Shown here: piece after piece, positions 20,100 to 30,000 of the stretch
Layout of the letters: every line of letters begins with the position of its first letter
Position numbering within the stretch: the first letter of the stretch is position 1
Assembly (NCBI RefSeq): GCF_009749405.1
Contig: NZ_WBIQ01000002.1
Location: 372,001-436,000 of the forward strand
Direction: 5' to 3'
Origin: Agromyces lapidis
GTDB lineage: Bacteria > Actinomycetota > Actinomycetes > Actinomycetales > Microbacteriaceae
DNA: 64,000 bases
Notes under the pieces: generated by a model
Databases searched by the model: none
Told to the model about the DNA's origin: nothing
What the model saw: only the letters and a program-made list of their open reading frames with translations
Position numbers and translations under genes: made by a program

Positions 20100-21697
20100 G
20101 GCGCGGTGCGGTAGATCTGGGTCGGCCACGACGAGATGAAGGCGAACGAGCTGTAGTCGTCGAAGCCGAGATCGTTGCCGAACGCAGTGGCCGACTGGCC
20201 CCACCAGAGCGGCACGTTCACGACGTCCTCGGCCTGCAGCGTCTCGGCCTGCACGAGCAGCTCGACGCGCGCTGCCGGGTCGGACTCGGTTCCGGCCTGC
20301 GCGAGCAGTTCATCGATCTCGGGGTTCGAGTACGCCGAGGGGTTGCCGGCGCCGAGCAGGTAGCTCGGCACCTCGGCGGGGTCGCCGAGCGTCGAGAAGT
20401 ACCACATCATCCCGGCGCCATAGCTCGACGAGGCGTCGAGGCTCGCGAGCCACTCCTCGATGGGAACCTCGCGCACGTTCAGCGTGATGCCGATCGACGA
20501 GAGGTTCTCGGCGAGCGACTGCGCGGCCGTGCCGAGCTGCGGGCCGGTCGAGGGCGTCAGCAGCTCCGCCTCGAAGCCGTCGGGGTGCTCGGAGGCGGCG
20601 AGCGCCTCCTTCGCCGCGCTCAGGTCGAAGTCGTACTGCGGGATGCCGGCGAGCACCTCGCGTGCCTCGTCGGCGTCGTACGCCTTGCCGAGCGACTCGG
20701 GCGTCATGATGGCGGTCGCAGCCTCGCCGTGCCCACGCAGCAGCTTCTCGACGACGGCGTCTCGGTCGACGGCGTGCGCGAAGGCCTCGCGGACCTTGGG
20801 GTCGTCGAACGGCGCGAGCGAGGTGTTGAAGTAGAGCCCGACGTACGACAGGTCGTTCACGTACTCGACGCGCATGGTCTGCAGCTGCTCCCACTGCGTC
20901 GACTGGGCGAGCGGCACGTTGAAGGCGATGTCGACGTCGCCCGCCTGCGCGGCGAGCAGCCGGGTCGACTCGTCGGGGATGAACTCGACGGTGATCGACT
21001 TCACCTTGGGCAGCTCGCCCCACCAGGTGTCGACCCGCTCGAACTGCACGTGCGAATCGGGCACGAACTCGGTCACCTGGTACGGCCCGGTGCCGAGCAG
21101 CATCGCATCGGCCGTGCCGACCTTGCCGCCGTGCTCCTCCCAGAATGCCTGCGAGGTGATGAAGGCGGCGCCGCCCGAGCTCATGTTGGCGGCGAAGGCG
21201 GCGTCGGGCGCGGTGAGCGTGATCGTCACCTCGTTCTCGTCGGTCTTCTCGATCGTGTCGACGCCGGCCAGGTAGTACGCGAGGCCAGGGGAGGCGGTCT
21301 CGTCGCGCGCCTGCTCGAGACTGAACACCACGTCATCGGCGGTGACGGGCGTGCCGTCCTGGAACTCGGCGTCGTCGCGGAGTTCGTAGACGTAGGTGAC
21401 GTCGTCGGTCTGCTCCCACGATTCGGCGAGGCCCGGCTGCACCCGACCCTGGGCATCGACCGAGACGAGGCCCTCCTGGGTGATCGAGGCGATGTAGTAG
21501 TTCAGGATGCCGGCCTCCTGGCCGACGTAGAGATTCGACAGCGAGCCCGGCAGGGCGACGCTGATGTGGTCGATCTCCTCACCGGTATCGGTGCCGGTGC
21601 TCGACTCTGCAGCCCCGCTCGTGCAGGCGGCCAGCAGCAGCACTCCGGCTGCGGCGGCGCCCGCGCGCGCGATGCGGGAACGGGATGTTGCGGACAT
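20096..21697 (-). CDS. Solute-binding lipoprotein of the peptide-type ABC importer
   Basis: Family 5 extracellular binding protein, 533 residues from ATG 21697. The signal peptide ends in the lipobox LLAAC with Cys25 as the lipidated residue. Then come family 5 features such as YVYELRDDAEFQDGTPVTADDV (split over the lobe 1 motif) and EAFAHAVDRDAVVEKLL. The start is fixed by a strong AGGAGG eight bases upstream. The same frame is open far upstream through the LysR gene with no stop between them. The ligand is unknown; the family takes peptides, nickel or opines. Confidence 0.92.
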   Translation of the reverse strand: MSATSRSRIARAGAAAAGVLLLAACTSGAAESSTGTDTGEEIDHISVALPGSLSNLYVGQEAGILNYYIASITQEGLVSVDAQGRVQPGLAESWEQTDDVTYVYELRDDAEFQDGTPVTADDVVFSLEQARDETASPGLAYYLAGVDTIEKTDENEVTITLTAPDAAFAANMSSGGAAFITSQAFWEEHGGKVGTADAMLLGTGPYQVTEFVPDSHVQFERVDTWWGELPKVKSITVEFIPDESTRLLAAQAGDVDIAFNVPLAQSTQWEQLQTMRVEYVNDLSYVGLYFNTSLAPFDDPKVREAFAHAVDRDAVVEKLLRGHGEAATAIMTPESLGKAYDADEAREVLAGIPQYDFDLSAAKEALAASEHPDGFEAELLTPSTGPQLGTAAQSLAENLSSIGITLNVREVPIEEWLASLDASSSYGAGMMWYFSTLGDPAEVPSYLLGAGNPSAYSNPEIDELLAQAGTESDPAARVELLVQAETLQAEDVVNVPLWWGQSATAFGNDLGFDDYSSFAFISSWPTQIYRTAP

Positions 21698-22762
21698 GAG
21701 GGGGTCCTCCTCTTGCAATCGGGGGAGTGTTGCGAGGGCGATCGGACGCGCGAAGCGCGCGCGGTGACCGTTCGAGCGACGACGGGCGTCGGCGAGTGCC
21801 TCCACCTCGTAGCCGCTCGGACGGCGCGCGGCGAGCATGCGCAGGCTCGCCGCGACGGCGGGGATCTCGCTCGCCTCGGCGAGCGTGACGGCGACGGTGC
21901 GAAGGCTCAGCGCCGGGCTGAGCCCGAGGACTCGCACTCCGGCCGGCGGAGCCGCCGCGAAGGCGCTCTCGGGCAGGAAGGCGACGCCGACGCCTCCCGC
22001 GACGAGCGCGAGCGCCGCGTCGGGGCGGCTGACCGCGAGGTCGGCCGGGCCGCCCGTACGGCCGACGGCCTCGGCGACGACCGCCGAGCGGGTGCCGTCG
22101 CCGAAGATCCAGGGCAGGTGGGCGAGCGCGGATGCCTCGACGCGCACCCCGGGCTGGGGCATCTCGTCGAACGGGAGCACGGCGATGAGCTCCTCGCCGT
22201 AGAGGAACGTCGATCGGAGGCCCTCGCGACGCAGACGCTGCCCGCGCTCGCCAGGAGCGCCTGCGGCCCCGGTGGTCACGGCGACGTCGACCCGGCCGGA
22301 GCGCACGAGCTCGAGTGCCTCGTCGGTCTCCGCCTCGACGAAGCGCACCTCGATGCCGGGGATGTCGGCCGCGATGCGCGCGAGCGCCGGGGCGATCGTG
22401 CCGACGACGGCTTCGGCGGGGGCGGCGATGCGAACGGTGCCGACGCGATGTCCGAGGGCCCTGGCGAGCTCGGTCGCGGCGGCCGTCAGGCTCGCGTCGA
22501 TGCGGGGCGCATGGGCGGCGAGGAGCTGCCCGATCGCGGTGAGGCTGGCGGAGCGTGCGGTGCGGGCGACGAGCGGGGTGCCGAGGCGCGACTCGAGGCG
22601 CTGCACGTGCTGGGTGATGGTGGGCTGGCTGAAGCCGAGCGAGCGCGCGGCCGCGCTGATGGACCCGGTCCGGTCGATCGCGACCAGGATCCGGAGCGAG
22701 TGGACGTCGAGCACACGGGTGAGGGCATCGATCTCGATGAGTCCTGCGTTCTCCAGCTCCAT
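21698..22762 (-). CDS. LysR-type transcriptional regulator lacking an in-frame stop before the next gene
   Basis: From ATG 22762 (GTG 22768 is an alternative). The N-terminal winged helix is clear at about residues 18-75: LRILVAIDRTGSISAAARS and FSQPTITQHVQRLESRLG. The effector domain runs to about residue 305 and ends near LAARRPSGYEVEALADARRRS. No stop codon follows: the frame stays open through a 30-40 residue Arg-rich stretch into the downstream lipoprotein's ATG and beyond, making one 889-codon frame to 20096. It probably controls the ABC/peptidase operon. Whether the regulator ends by another route is unknown. Confidence 0.8.
21706..21711 (-). promoter_or_regulatory. Strong ribosome-binding site that fixes the lipoprotein start
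   Basis: AGGAGG on the minus strand, eight bases before ATG 21697. It argues that the binding protein starts internally rather than only as the tail of a LysR fusion. Confidence 0.85.
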
Positions 22763-22813
22763 AGGCACAGGCTATATATCCGAAGGTTTCGATGGTGTAA
22801 CAATATGTACACG

Positions 22814-22829
22814 GACGTCATGTGACGTC
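22814..22829. promoter_or_regulatory. Inverted repeat GACGTCA-TG-TGACGTC in a divergent promoter region
   Basis: Perfect 7-bp arms with a two-base spacer between the left-facing LysR gene (start 22762) and the right-facing DUF1684 gene (start 22855). The 92-bp gap is locally AT-rich (TATATAT at about 22773-22779). A candidate operator, possibly for the adjacent LysR protein, though the spacing is not the usual T-N11-A. Confidence 0.55.
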
Positions 22830-22854
22830 GAAGCCGGAGGACGACGGGAACCGT

Positions 22855-23562
22855 ATGGAACTGCGAGCGGCGCACGAAGACTGGATGGACGAGCGGGAGA
22901 CGCGCGTATGGGGCGAGTGGGGACTCGCGACGCTCGCCGCGACGCACTGGCTCACGGCCGACGCCACCGAGCTCGAGGGGCTGCCCGGCCGCTGGCGTGC
23001 GAGCGACGGCGAGGTGCGAGGCGAGGTGCACGGCGAGGACGTGCGGCTCGCACCGGGGCAGCAGCTCGAGGCGGCGGGCGTGCTGCTGCGCGGGTTCGAG
23101 CGCGACGGCTCGCTCGCGCTGCGGGTGCTCGATCCCGCGGCGCCCGCGGCCCGCGGCATCTCGTCGATCGAGCGATTCGAGTTCTCGGAGGCCGCCCGGC
23201 TCCACGGCCGGGTGCGAGGTGAGGCGGCCACGGCGGAGACGCGATCGGTCGACGACCACGCCGCCACGCTGTCTTTCGACGCGATCGTCGAGCTCGAGTG
23301 GGAGGGCGAGCCCTTCTCGTTGACCGTGCAGGAGGACGACGGCTGGTACTTCGCGGCCTTCGCCGATGCGACGGCCGGGCGGGAGAGCCACGCCTTCCGG
23401 TTCATCCGATTCCCGGTGCCGGTCGACGGCGAGGCCGTCGTGGACTTCAACCGCGCCTACCTGCCTCCGTGCGCGTTCTCGGACCACTACGTCTGCGTGA
23501 TGCCGGTGCCGGGCAACCGGTGGTCGGTGCCGATCCGGGCGGGCGAGCGCCTCGTGCGGTGA
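22855..23562 (+). CDS. DUF1684 family protein
   Basis: 235 residues from ATG 22855; an in-frame GTG at 22822 could add 11 residues but lies in the inverted repeat. It has the family's opening W..R..RVWGEWGLATLA and a C-terminal block with DFNRAYLPPCAFSDHYVCVMP and a conserved NRWSVPIRAGE. No signal peptide. The biochemical function of DUF1684 is unknown. A second, diverged member is encoded at 51141-51770. It diverges from the LysR gene. Confidence 0.85.
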   Translation: MELRAAHEDWMDERETRVWGEWGLATLAATHWLTADATELEGLPGRWRASDGEVRGEVHGEDVRLAPGQQLEAAGVLLRGFERDGSLALRVLDPAAPAARGISSIERFEFSEAARLHGRVRGEAATAETRSVDDHAATLSFDAIVELEWEGEPFSLTVQEDDGWYFAAFADATAGRESHAFRFIRFPVPVDGEAVVDFNRAYLPPCAFSDHYVCVMPVPGNRWSVPIRAGERLVR

Positions 23563-23617
23563 CCACGGCCCGCACGCCGGTGGAACTCGCAGGGAAGCCG
23601 TATATCCTGAGTCCACT

Positions 23618-23794
23618 ATGGACGATTACTGGGCGAACGCGATCTGGTCGCTTGCGCCGACCGTGCTCATCGGACTCATCTTCTGGTTCGTGATGCGCTC
23701 GATCATCCGCGCCGACCGCACCGAGCGCAAGGCGTATTCGCGCATCGAAGCCGAGGAGCGCGCGAAGCTCGGTCGCGAACGGCCGACGGCCTAG
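23618..23794 (+). CDS. Small single-helix membrane protein (58 residues)
   Basis: Open frame from ATG 23618 to TAG 23794: a short N-terminus (MDDYWANAIWS), one membrane helix (LAPTVLIGLIFWFVMRSII), then a charged Arg/Glu-rich cytoplasmic tail (RADRTERKAYSRIEAEER). It lies six bases before the cardiolipin synthase gene, so they are likely co-transcribed. The helix-plus-charged-tail design looks like a conserved small protein; no function is known. Confidence 0.7.
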   Translation: MDDYWANAIWSLAPTVLIGLIFWFVMRSIIRADRTERKAYSRIEAEERAKLGRERPTA

Positions 23795-23800
23795 CCCGGC

Positions 23801-25273
23801 ATGGAGCCGGGGCTCTCGCAGACGACGCTCGTCGTCGGCGCGCTCGTCCTCGTCCTCGACCTCATCGTCCGCGTGATCGCGGTGATCGTGGTGCCGCGCA
23901 ACCGCCGCCCGACGGCGGGCATGGCGTGGCTCCTCGCGATCTTCTTCATCCCGTTCCTCGGGGTGCTGTTCTTCGTGCTCATCGGCAATCCGAAGCTGCC
24001 GAAGCATCGCCGCGAGAAGCAGGCCGAGGTCGACCGCTACATCCGCGAGTCCACGCACGGCGTCGAACGCGTGAGCGACTCGAGCGCGTGGCCGAGCTGG
24101 TTCGAGGGCGTGGTGCGCCTGAACCGCAACCTCGGGTCGATGCCGCTCATCGGCCAGAACAGTGCGAGCCTCATCGGCGACTACGAGGGCTCGCTCGCGG
24201 CGATGACCGACGCGATAGGCGATGCGAAGCGCTACGTGCACGTCGAGTTCTACATCTTCGCGCTCGACGCCACGACGGAGCCCTTCTTCGAGGCGCTCGG
24301 CGATGCGGTCGCCCGCGGCGTCGAGGTGCGGGTGCTGCTCGACCACGTCGCGTCGCGCCGTGCGGCCGGATACCGCAAGACCCTGAAGCGGCTCGACGCG
24401 ATGCGGGTGCCCTGGCAGCTGATGCTCCCGGTGCAGCCGCTCAAGGGCAAGTACCAGCGGCCCGACCTGCGCAACCACCGCAAGATCCTCGTCGTCGACG
24501 GCGAGGTGGGGTTCATGGGGTCGCAGAACGTCATCGACCGCAGCTACAACAAGCGCAGCAATCAGCGGCGCGGGCTGAAGTGGAAGGAGCTCGTCGCCCG
24601 GGTCGAGGGCCCGATCGTCGCCGGACTCGATGCGATCTTCGCCACCGACTGGTACCTCGAGACGGGCGAGGAGCCCACGCGCGATCTCGCCGCGTCGCTC
24701 ACCCAGCCCGGCGAGGCGCAGGATCTCGACTGCCAGGTCGTGCCGAGCGGTCCGGGGTTCCGCAGCGAGAACAACCTCAAGCTCTTCCTCGCGCTGCTCT
24801 ATGCGGCGCGGGAGCGGATCATCATCACGAGCCCGTACTTCGTGCCCGACGAGGCGATGCTGTACGCGATCAGCGGGGCGACCCAGCGGGGCATCCATGT
24901 CGAACTCTTCGTCTCGGAGATCGGCGACCAGGCGCTCGTCTACCACGCGCAGCGCTCGTACTACGAGGCGCTGCTGCGGGCGGGCGTCAAGATCTACATG
25001 TACAAGGCGCCGTACATCCTGCACGCGAAGCACTTCACGATCGACGACGACGTCGCGGTGATCGGGTCGAGCAACATGGACATCCGCTCGTTCGAGCTCA
25101 ACATGGAGGTGTCGCTGCTCGTGCGCGGCCGCTCGTTCGTGCGCGAGATGCGCGCCGTCGAAGACGGTTACCGGCGCGACAGCCGCGAGCTCACCCTCGA
25201 CGAGTGGCTGAAGCAGCCGCTCGGCGCGACGGTGCTCGACAACCTCGCGCGGTTGACCTCGGCCTTGCAGTAG
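23801..25273 (+). CDS. cls: Cardiolipin synthase
   Basis: Phospholipase-D-type enzyme that makes cardiolipin from phosphatidylglycerol. 490 residues: two N-terminal membrane helices (VVGALVLVLDLIVRVIAVIV and MAWLLAIFFIPFLGVLFFVL), then two HKD motifs, NHRKILVVDGEVGFMGSQN near residue 225 and LHAKHFTIDDDVAVIGSSN near residue 407. Start ATG 23801 follows the small membrane-protein gene directly. Confidence 0.94.
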   Translation: MEPGLSQTTLVVGALVLVLDLIVRVIAVIVVPRNRRPTAGMAWLLAIFFIPFLGVLFFVLIGNPKLPKHRREKQAEVDRYIRESTHGVERVSDSSAWPSWFEGVVRLNRNLGSMPLIGQNSASLIGDYEGSLAAMTDAIGDAKRYVHVEFYIFALDATTEPFFEALGDAVARGVEVRVLLDHVASRRAAGYRKTLKRLDAMRVPWQLMLPVQPLKGKYQRPDLRNHRKILVVDGEVGFMGSQNVIDRSYNKRSNQRRGLKWKELVARVEGPIVAGLDAIFATDWYLETGEEPTRDLAASLTQPGEAQDLDCQVVPSGPGFRSENNLKLFLALLYAARERIIITSPYFVPDEAMLYAISGATQRGIHVELFVSEIGDQALVYHAQRSYYEALLRAGVKIYMYKAPYILHAKHFTIDDDVAVIGSSNMDIRSFELNMEVSLLVRGRSFVREMRAVEDGYRRDSRELTLDEWLKQPLGATVLDNLARLTSALQ

Positions 25274-25301
25274 GCGAGGGCCGGATGCCTCGGGGCCGGT
25301 C

Positions 25302-26351
25302 TCAGCCGCGGGGCTTCAGCCGGACGGTCGGCAGCTCGGGGGCGGGCAGCGGCTCACCCTCGTAGTCGACGCGACCGAAGCGGCCGTCGGGATTGTCGCG
25401 GCCGATGACCTCGGACTGCCACTGCCTGCGGGACTCGGCGATCTCGTCGTGGTCGCGGCCGATGAAGTTCCACCACATGACGATCTCTTCGCCGAAGGGA
25501 ACGCCGCCGAGCAGGATCACCCGCACCGGGCCGTCGTTCGCGGTCAGGCGCACGCCGTCGTGACCGGTCGGCAGGTACCCGAGCTCGCTCCATCCGAGCG
25601 TCGCCGCGTGGCCCGCGACGGTGAGCCCGTCGGCGTCGGCGGGGGAGTCGTCGACCTCGTCGTCGGTCGCGGCGATCGTGACCCTGACGGGCCCCGCATC
25701 GACGAGCACGCCGTGCTCGAAGGCGGGGTCGAGGTCGATCCAGGCCTCGCCGCCCGCGGGCAGGTCGATCTGGGCGCCGACGAGGGGGCTGAAGAGCGTG
25801 ACGGATGCCTCGTCGCCGACGCCGGGCAAGGAGCCCGCGAACACGTGGACGACGGCGTCGTCGACCGTCTCGGGGGCGATCTCGTCGTGCTCGAAGAAGG
25901 GGGCGACGTCGCGGGAGGCGTCGGGGAGGGCGACCCAGAGCTGGACGCCGTGCAGACGGGTCGTGGCGGGAGTGGAGACCTCGGAGTGCGAGATGCCCCG
26001 ACCGGCGGTCATGAGGTTCACCTGCCCGGGGCGCACGAGCTCGCGGCTGCCGGTGGAGTCGCGGTGCTCGATCTCGCCCTCGAAGAGCCAGCTGACGGTC
26101 TGCAGCCCGGTGTGCGGATGAGGCGGCACGACCATGCCGCCCGATTCGGCGACGTCGTCGGGCCCGTAGTGGTCGGCGAAGCACCAGGCGCCGATCGTGG
26201 TGCGCCCGCGCTGCGGGAGGGTGCGCCGCACGTTCATCGCGCGCGGCCCCCCGAGCGGCACCTCGCGCGGCGCGAGCACCTGCACGGCCGGGCCCTGCCG
26301 CCCTTCGGGCGGGCAGAGCAGCTCGAGCGGGTCCTTCTCGAGATTGCTCAT
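25302..26351 (-). CDS. Pirin family protein
   Basis: 349 residues from ATG 26351. Bicupin with the metal-site segment PPHPHTGLQTVSWLFEGEIE, then the second cupin and the C-terminal PVRVILLGGVPFGEEIVMWW typical of pirins. Bacterial pirins bind iron and some are quercetin dioxygenases or regulators of metabolism. The cellular role here is unknown. It faces cls tail to tail and diverges from a lipoprotein gene at its other end. Confidence 0.92.
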   Translation of the reverse strand: MSNLEKDPLELLCPPEGRQGPAVQVLAPREVPLGGPRAMNVRRTLPQRGRTTIGAWCFADHYGPDDVAESGGMVVPPHPHTGLQTVSWLFEGEIEHRDSTGSRELVRPGQVNLMTAGRGISHSEVSTPATTRLHGVQLWVALPDASRDVAPFFEHDEIAPETVDDAVVHVFAGSLPGVGDEASVTLFSPLVGAQIDLPAGGEAWIDLDPAFEHGVLVDAGPVRVTIAATDDEVDDSPADADGLTVAGHAATLGWSELGYLPTGHDGVRLTANDGPVRVILLGGVPFGEEIVMWWNFIGRDHDEIAESRRQWQSEVIGRDNPDGRFGRVDYEGEPLPAPELPTVRLKPRG

Positions 26352-26429
26352 GATGCAAGCGTAATCCGGGCGTCCGACGACGCCGGTGAAAGGCGGTGGC
26401 GGGTGCGCCCGAACCGATACCATTACGGC

Positions 26430-26879
26430 ATGGCTACCTCCGTGCGTCTCCGTCGTGCCGGCCTCGCTGCCGCGGCCCTCGCTTCCGTGTTCCTCCTCGC
26501 CGCGTGCGCACCGCCCACGCGAGCGGCCGAGAACTTCCCGGGCGAGCCGGTCGTCGAGCACGGTGAAGAGGGCGGTCACGAGGAGGAGAACGTCGACGGC
26601 GCGCCGCAGGCGGCGTGGGTCGGCCAGGGCGGCCAGATCGCGGTGACGATCTGGGGCAGCTCGACGTGCCCGGTCGTCGGCGACGACATCCGCGTGCTCG
26701 AGCCGGCCGGCGAGGGCAACCGGGTCGCGATCGACCTGGTCGAGCGCCCCGCCGACGAGATGTGCACGATGGACCTCGTGCCGCACACCACCGTCTTCTG
26801 GACGCCGATGAACGTCACCACGACCGAGCCGCTGGCGGTCGAGGTGCAGGACACCGAGGTCACGGTCCCGATCAAGTAA
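26430..26879 (+). CDS. Small secreted lipoprotein of unknown function
   Basis: 149 residues from ATG 26430. The signal peptide VRLRRAGLAAAALASVFLLAAC ends in a lipobox with Cys about residue 24. The mature part has a Glu/His-rich stretch (VVEHGEEGGHEEE) that could bind metal, then a compact domain with two Cys (STCPVVG and EMCTMDL). It diverges from the pirin gene. No family recognised. Confidence 0.8.
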   Translation: MATSVRLRRAGLAAAALASVFLLAACAPPTRAAENFPGEPVVEHGEEGGHEEENVDGAPQAAWVGQGGQIAVTIWGSSTCPVVGDDIRVLEPAGEGNRVAIDLVERPADEMCTMDLVPHTTVFWTPMNVTTTEPLAVEVQDTEVTVPIK

Positions 26880-26880
26880 G

Positions 26881-26895
26881 GGGCGATTCGCCCCC
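26881..26895 (+). terminator. Short hairpin after the lipoprotein gene
   Basis: GGGGCG-ATT-CGCCCC directly after the TAA at 26879. A 6-bp GC stem without a T-tract; plausible but weak. Confidence 0.45.
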
Positions 26896-27049
26896 CGACG
26901 CCGATTCGGGTGTCCCCCAGCGCGAAAATGGCCCCTGAACTGGGGTCGAGACGCATGGCACCTCACGGGTTCGTGAGGAATCCTGTTCGATTAGCGTTGC
27001 CCGCACGTGAGCCGTCCACCCGGGACGGCAATCCGACACGTGAGGACGC

Positions 27050-30000
27050 TTGCCCGTGCCCCGACGCAGACTGCCCGCTGCCACCGTCGCCATCACCACG
27101 ATGGTCGGCGCGCTCCTGACCCCCTTGCTCATCGCCTCGCCGGCGGTCGCCGTGACGCTTCCGAGTGGACTCGCGACCGGGTTCGAGATCGACGGTGATC
27201 GAACCGGCGGCACGCCGCCGGACACGTACGACTGGAACAGCTTCCTGACGCCGCTCGCCGATGACGGGACGTACACCTTCACGCCGACCGGCCCGTACAC
27301 GACGAGCCAGGGCTTCGATTCCACCGGAATCGTCGACGGCAAGGAGGGCTGGGACAACGGTTCCCTCGCGACGTCCTGCGACGTGCTCGACGCGACCGGC
27401 TCTCCCGGCAGCCAGACCCAGGCCACGAATCCCTGGATGCCCGGCCCGCAGAACGTCAACGCCAAGGGCGACGTGTGCAGTGGCGGTGCTGCGTACGAGA
27501 TCATCACCGACGACCAGGGTGTCGAGCACGTCGTGTTCTACCTGTACTGGACGCGGTTCGAGGGCAACGGCGACATGAGCACCTTCACGACGCTCGAGGG
27601 TCCCGACGCCGGTCGCTGCGACGACTACGCGATCGAGTTCAACTACGACTCGGCCGGCGATGTCACGACCGCCAGCGTCCTGCGGTGGTTCCCCTTCGGG
27701 GGTGACGACTGCGCCGACCCCGACGGGCCGGGCGTGTGGGTCGAGACCGACATCGAGCTCGACTTCGCCGCGGAGGTCGGCCAGCGAACCGAGGGGCCGG
27801 GCACACTGCCCGGCGACCCCGAGACCTTCGGCGAGCTCGCCGTCGACCTGACGGCCGCGGGGCTGTTCGAGCCCGACTCCTGCGAGGGATTCGCGACCGG
27901 CACCTCGTTCTCGCGCACCGGCAACGCGCCGACGGCCCAGATCCAGGACTTCTTCGAGCCGCAGGACGCGCTCGTCATCAGCAACTGCGGCGGTCTGAGC
28001 ATCCAGAAGCTCTCCGATCCGCCGGCGATCGCGAGCACCGACGACTTCGACTACGAGGTCGTGCGCACGAGTGGGGGCCCGATCTTCCAGGGCGGTGCCA
28101 CGGCCATCAACGACACCCTCCGCATCGGCGAGACCGACGTCTGGCCCGAGGTGCTGGCCGGCGACGACTACACGCTCGACGAGACGATCGCAGCAGGGTT
28201 GCCGTGGGAGGAGGTCTCCATCACGTGCGAGGTCGGCGGGGAGACCTTCGAGATCACCTCGCCGACGACGGAGTTCCCGGTCGTCACGGGCGAGGTGACC
28301 GAATGCAAGATCGTCAACACGACCTCATGGGTCACGGTCGAGAAGCAGACGCTGCCCGACGGCTCCGACGAGACGTTCACCTTCGACGTCGACGGCACGG
28401 AGGTGCAGCTGACCGACGGACAGACGAGTGCCCCGATCTACTACCTGCCCGGCACCGAGGTGCCGGTGACCGAGACGGTTCCCGAGGGCTGGAGCCTCAC
28501 CGACGTGACCTGCACCCCTGCGGGTACGGCGATCGAGGACGGCGAGACCGTGACCACGGTCGCGGGTGAGGGCGTGAACTGCGTCTTCACGAACACGCAG
28601 AACGGCCAGGTCCAGGTGCACAAGATCGTCGACGGCCCCGAGGGCGCCGTCTTCGAGTACACGGGCAGCTGGCTGGAGGACCCGTCGACCTTCACGATCG
28701 ACGCGAGCGACGGTTCGGGCGACAGCGAGGTCTTCTCGGTCGAGCCCGGCAGCTACGACCTGGCCGAGACCCCGCTCGAGGGCTACGACACGACCGACCT
28801 CATCTGCATCGATCCCGATGACGGCACGCTCGTCGACGGGGAGGCGCTGACGGCAGTGCTCGACGTCGACCCCGGTGAGTTCGTGGAGTGCACGTACACC
28901 AACACCCAGCGCGGCGAGATCCGCGTCGACAAGGAGACCATCCCCGACGAGTGGGACCAGGCGTTCGACTTCTCGCTCGCCGGCATGGACACCGACGAGC
29001 AGTTCTCGCTCAACGACTCGACCGACGACGAGGCGAACCCGTGGAGCACGGGGCTCGTCGTCCCCGGCGACTACACCGTGACCGAGACGGTGCCCGCGCA
29101 CTGGGAGCTCGACTCGATCAGCTGCGGCACCCCCGAGGGCGCGTCGACCGCGATCGTGCTCGAGCCCGGCGCCGTGATCACCTGCGTGTTCACGAACCGC
29201 GCGCTGCCCGGCTCGGTCGTCGTCGAGAAGAGCGTGGAAGGTGTCGCCGAGGGCTTCGAATGGGCGTTCGACCTCACGATCTCCCCGGTTCCCGGCGAGC
29301 AGGCGGGCACCCAGACGGTGAGCGGTGCCGGCGAGGCATCCGACTCGGCGACCTGGACCGACCTCGTACCCGGCGAGAGCTACACGATCACCGAGTCGGC
29401 GGTCGACGGTTGGGAGATGGGTGAGATCACCTGCAGCTTCGGCGAGGGCACGCTCGAGGACCTGAACGGTGACGAGCCCGGCTTCGAGTTCATCGCCGAG
29501 ATCGACGCGCAGATCGACTGCAGCCTCACCAACACGGCCGAGCCGGGCATGATCGAGGTGACGAAGACGGCCGTCGGCGGTGACGGAACCTTCGACTTCG
29601 AGCTCACCCCGCTCGACGCCGAGGGCGCTCCCGCGGGCGAGCCGATCGTCTCGAGCGTCACGACCGAGGGCGGCGCGGGCACCGCGGTGTTCGACGACGT
29701 GCTGCCCGGCGGGCGCTTCTCCCTCGCCGAGGCCGACCCGGGCGAGGCCTGGGTGCCGGGCGAGCTCGAGTGCACCGTCGACCCGGTCGGCGAGGCCGGG
29801 CCGTCGCCGATCGACGCGAGCGACTTCACCGTTCAGCCGGGCGATCTCATCGCCTGCGAGATCGTGAACACCGCCAGGGGTCCGCTCGACATCGTCAAGA
29901 CGGTCGACGGTCCGGCCGTCGACAACGGCGACGGCACCTGGGATGTCTCGTACACGATCACGGTGACCAGCAGCTCCGCCACGGACGAGGCCTACGACCT

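Noticed and set aside
20096-22762. Single genuine LysR-lipoprotein fusion protein as the only product
   Set aside because: An internal lipoprotein signal with a strong ribosome-binding site implies a separate start; a fusion as sole product would place a lipobox in mid-protein. The open frame itself is reported as a finding.
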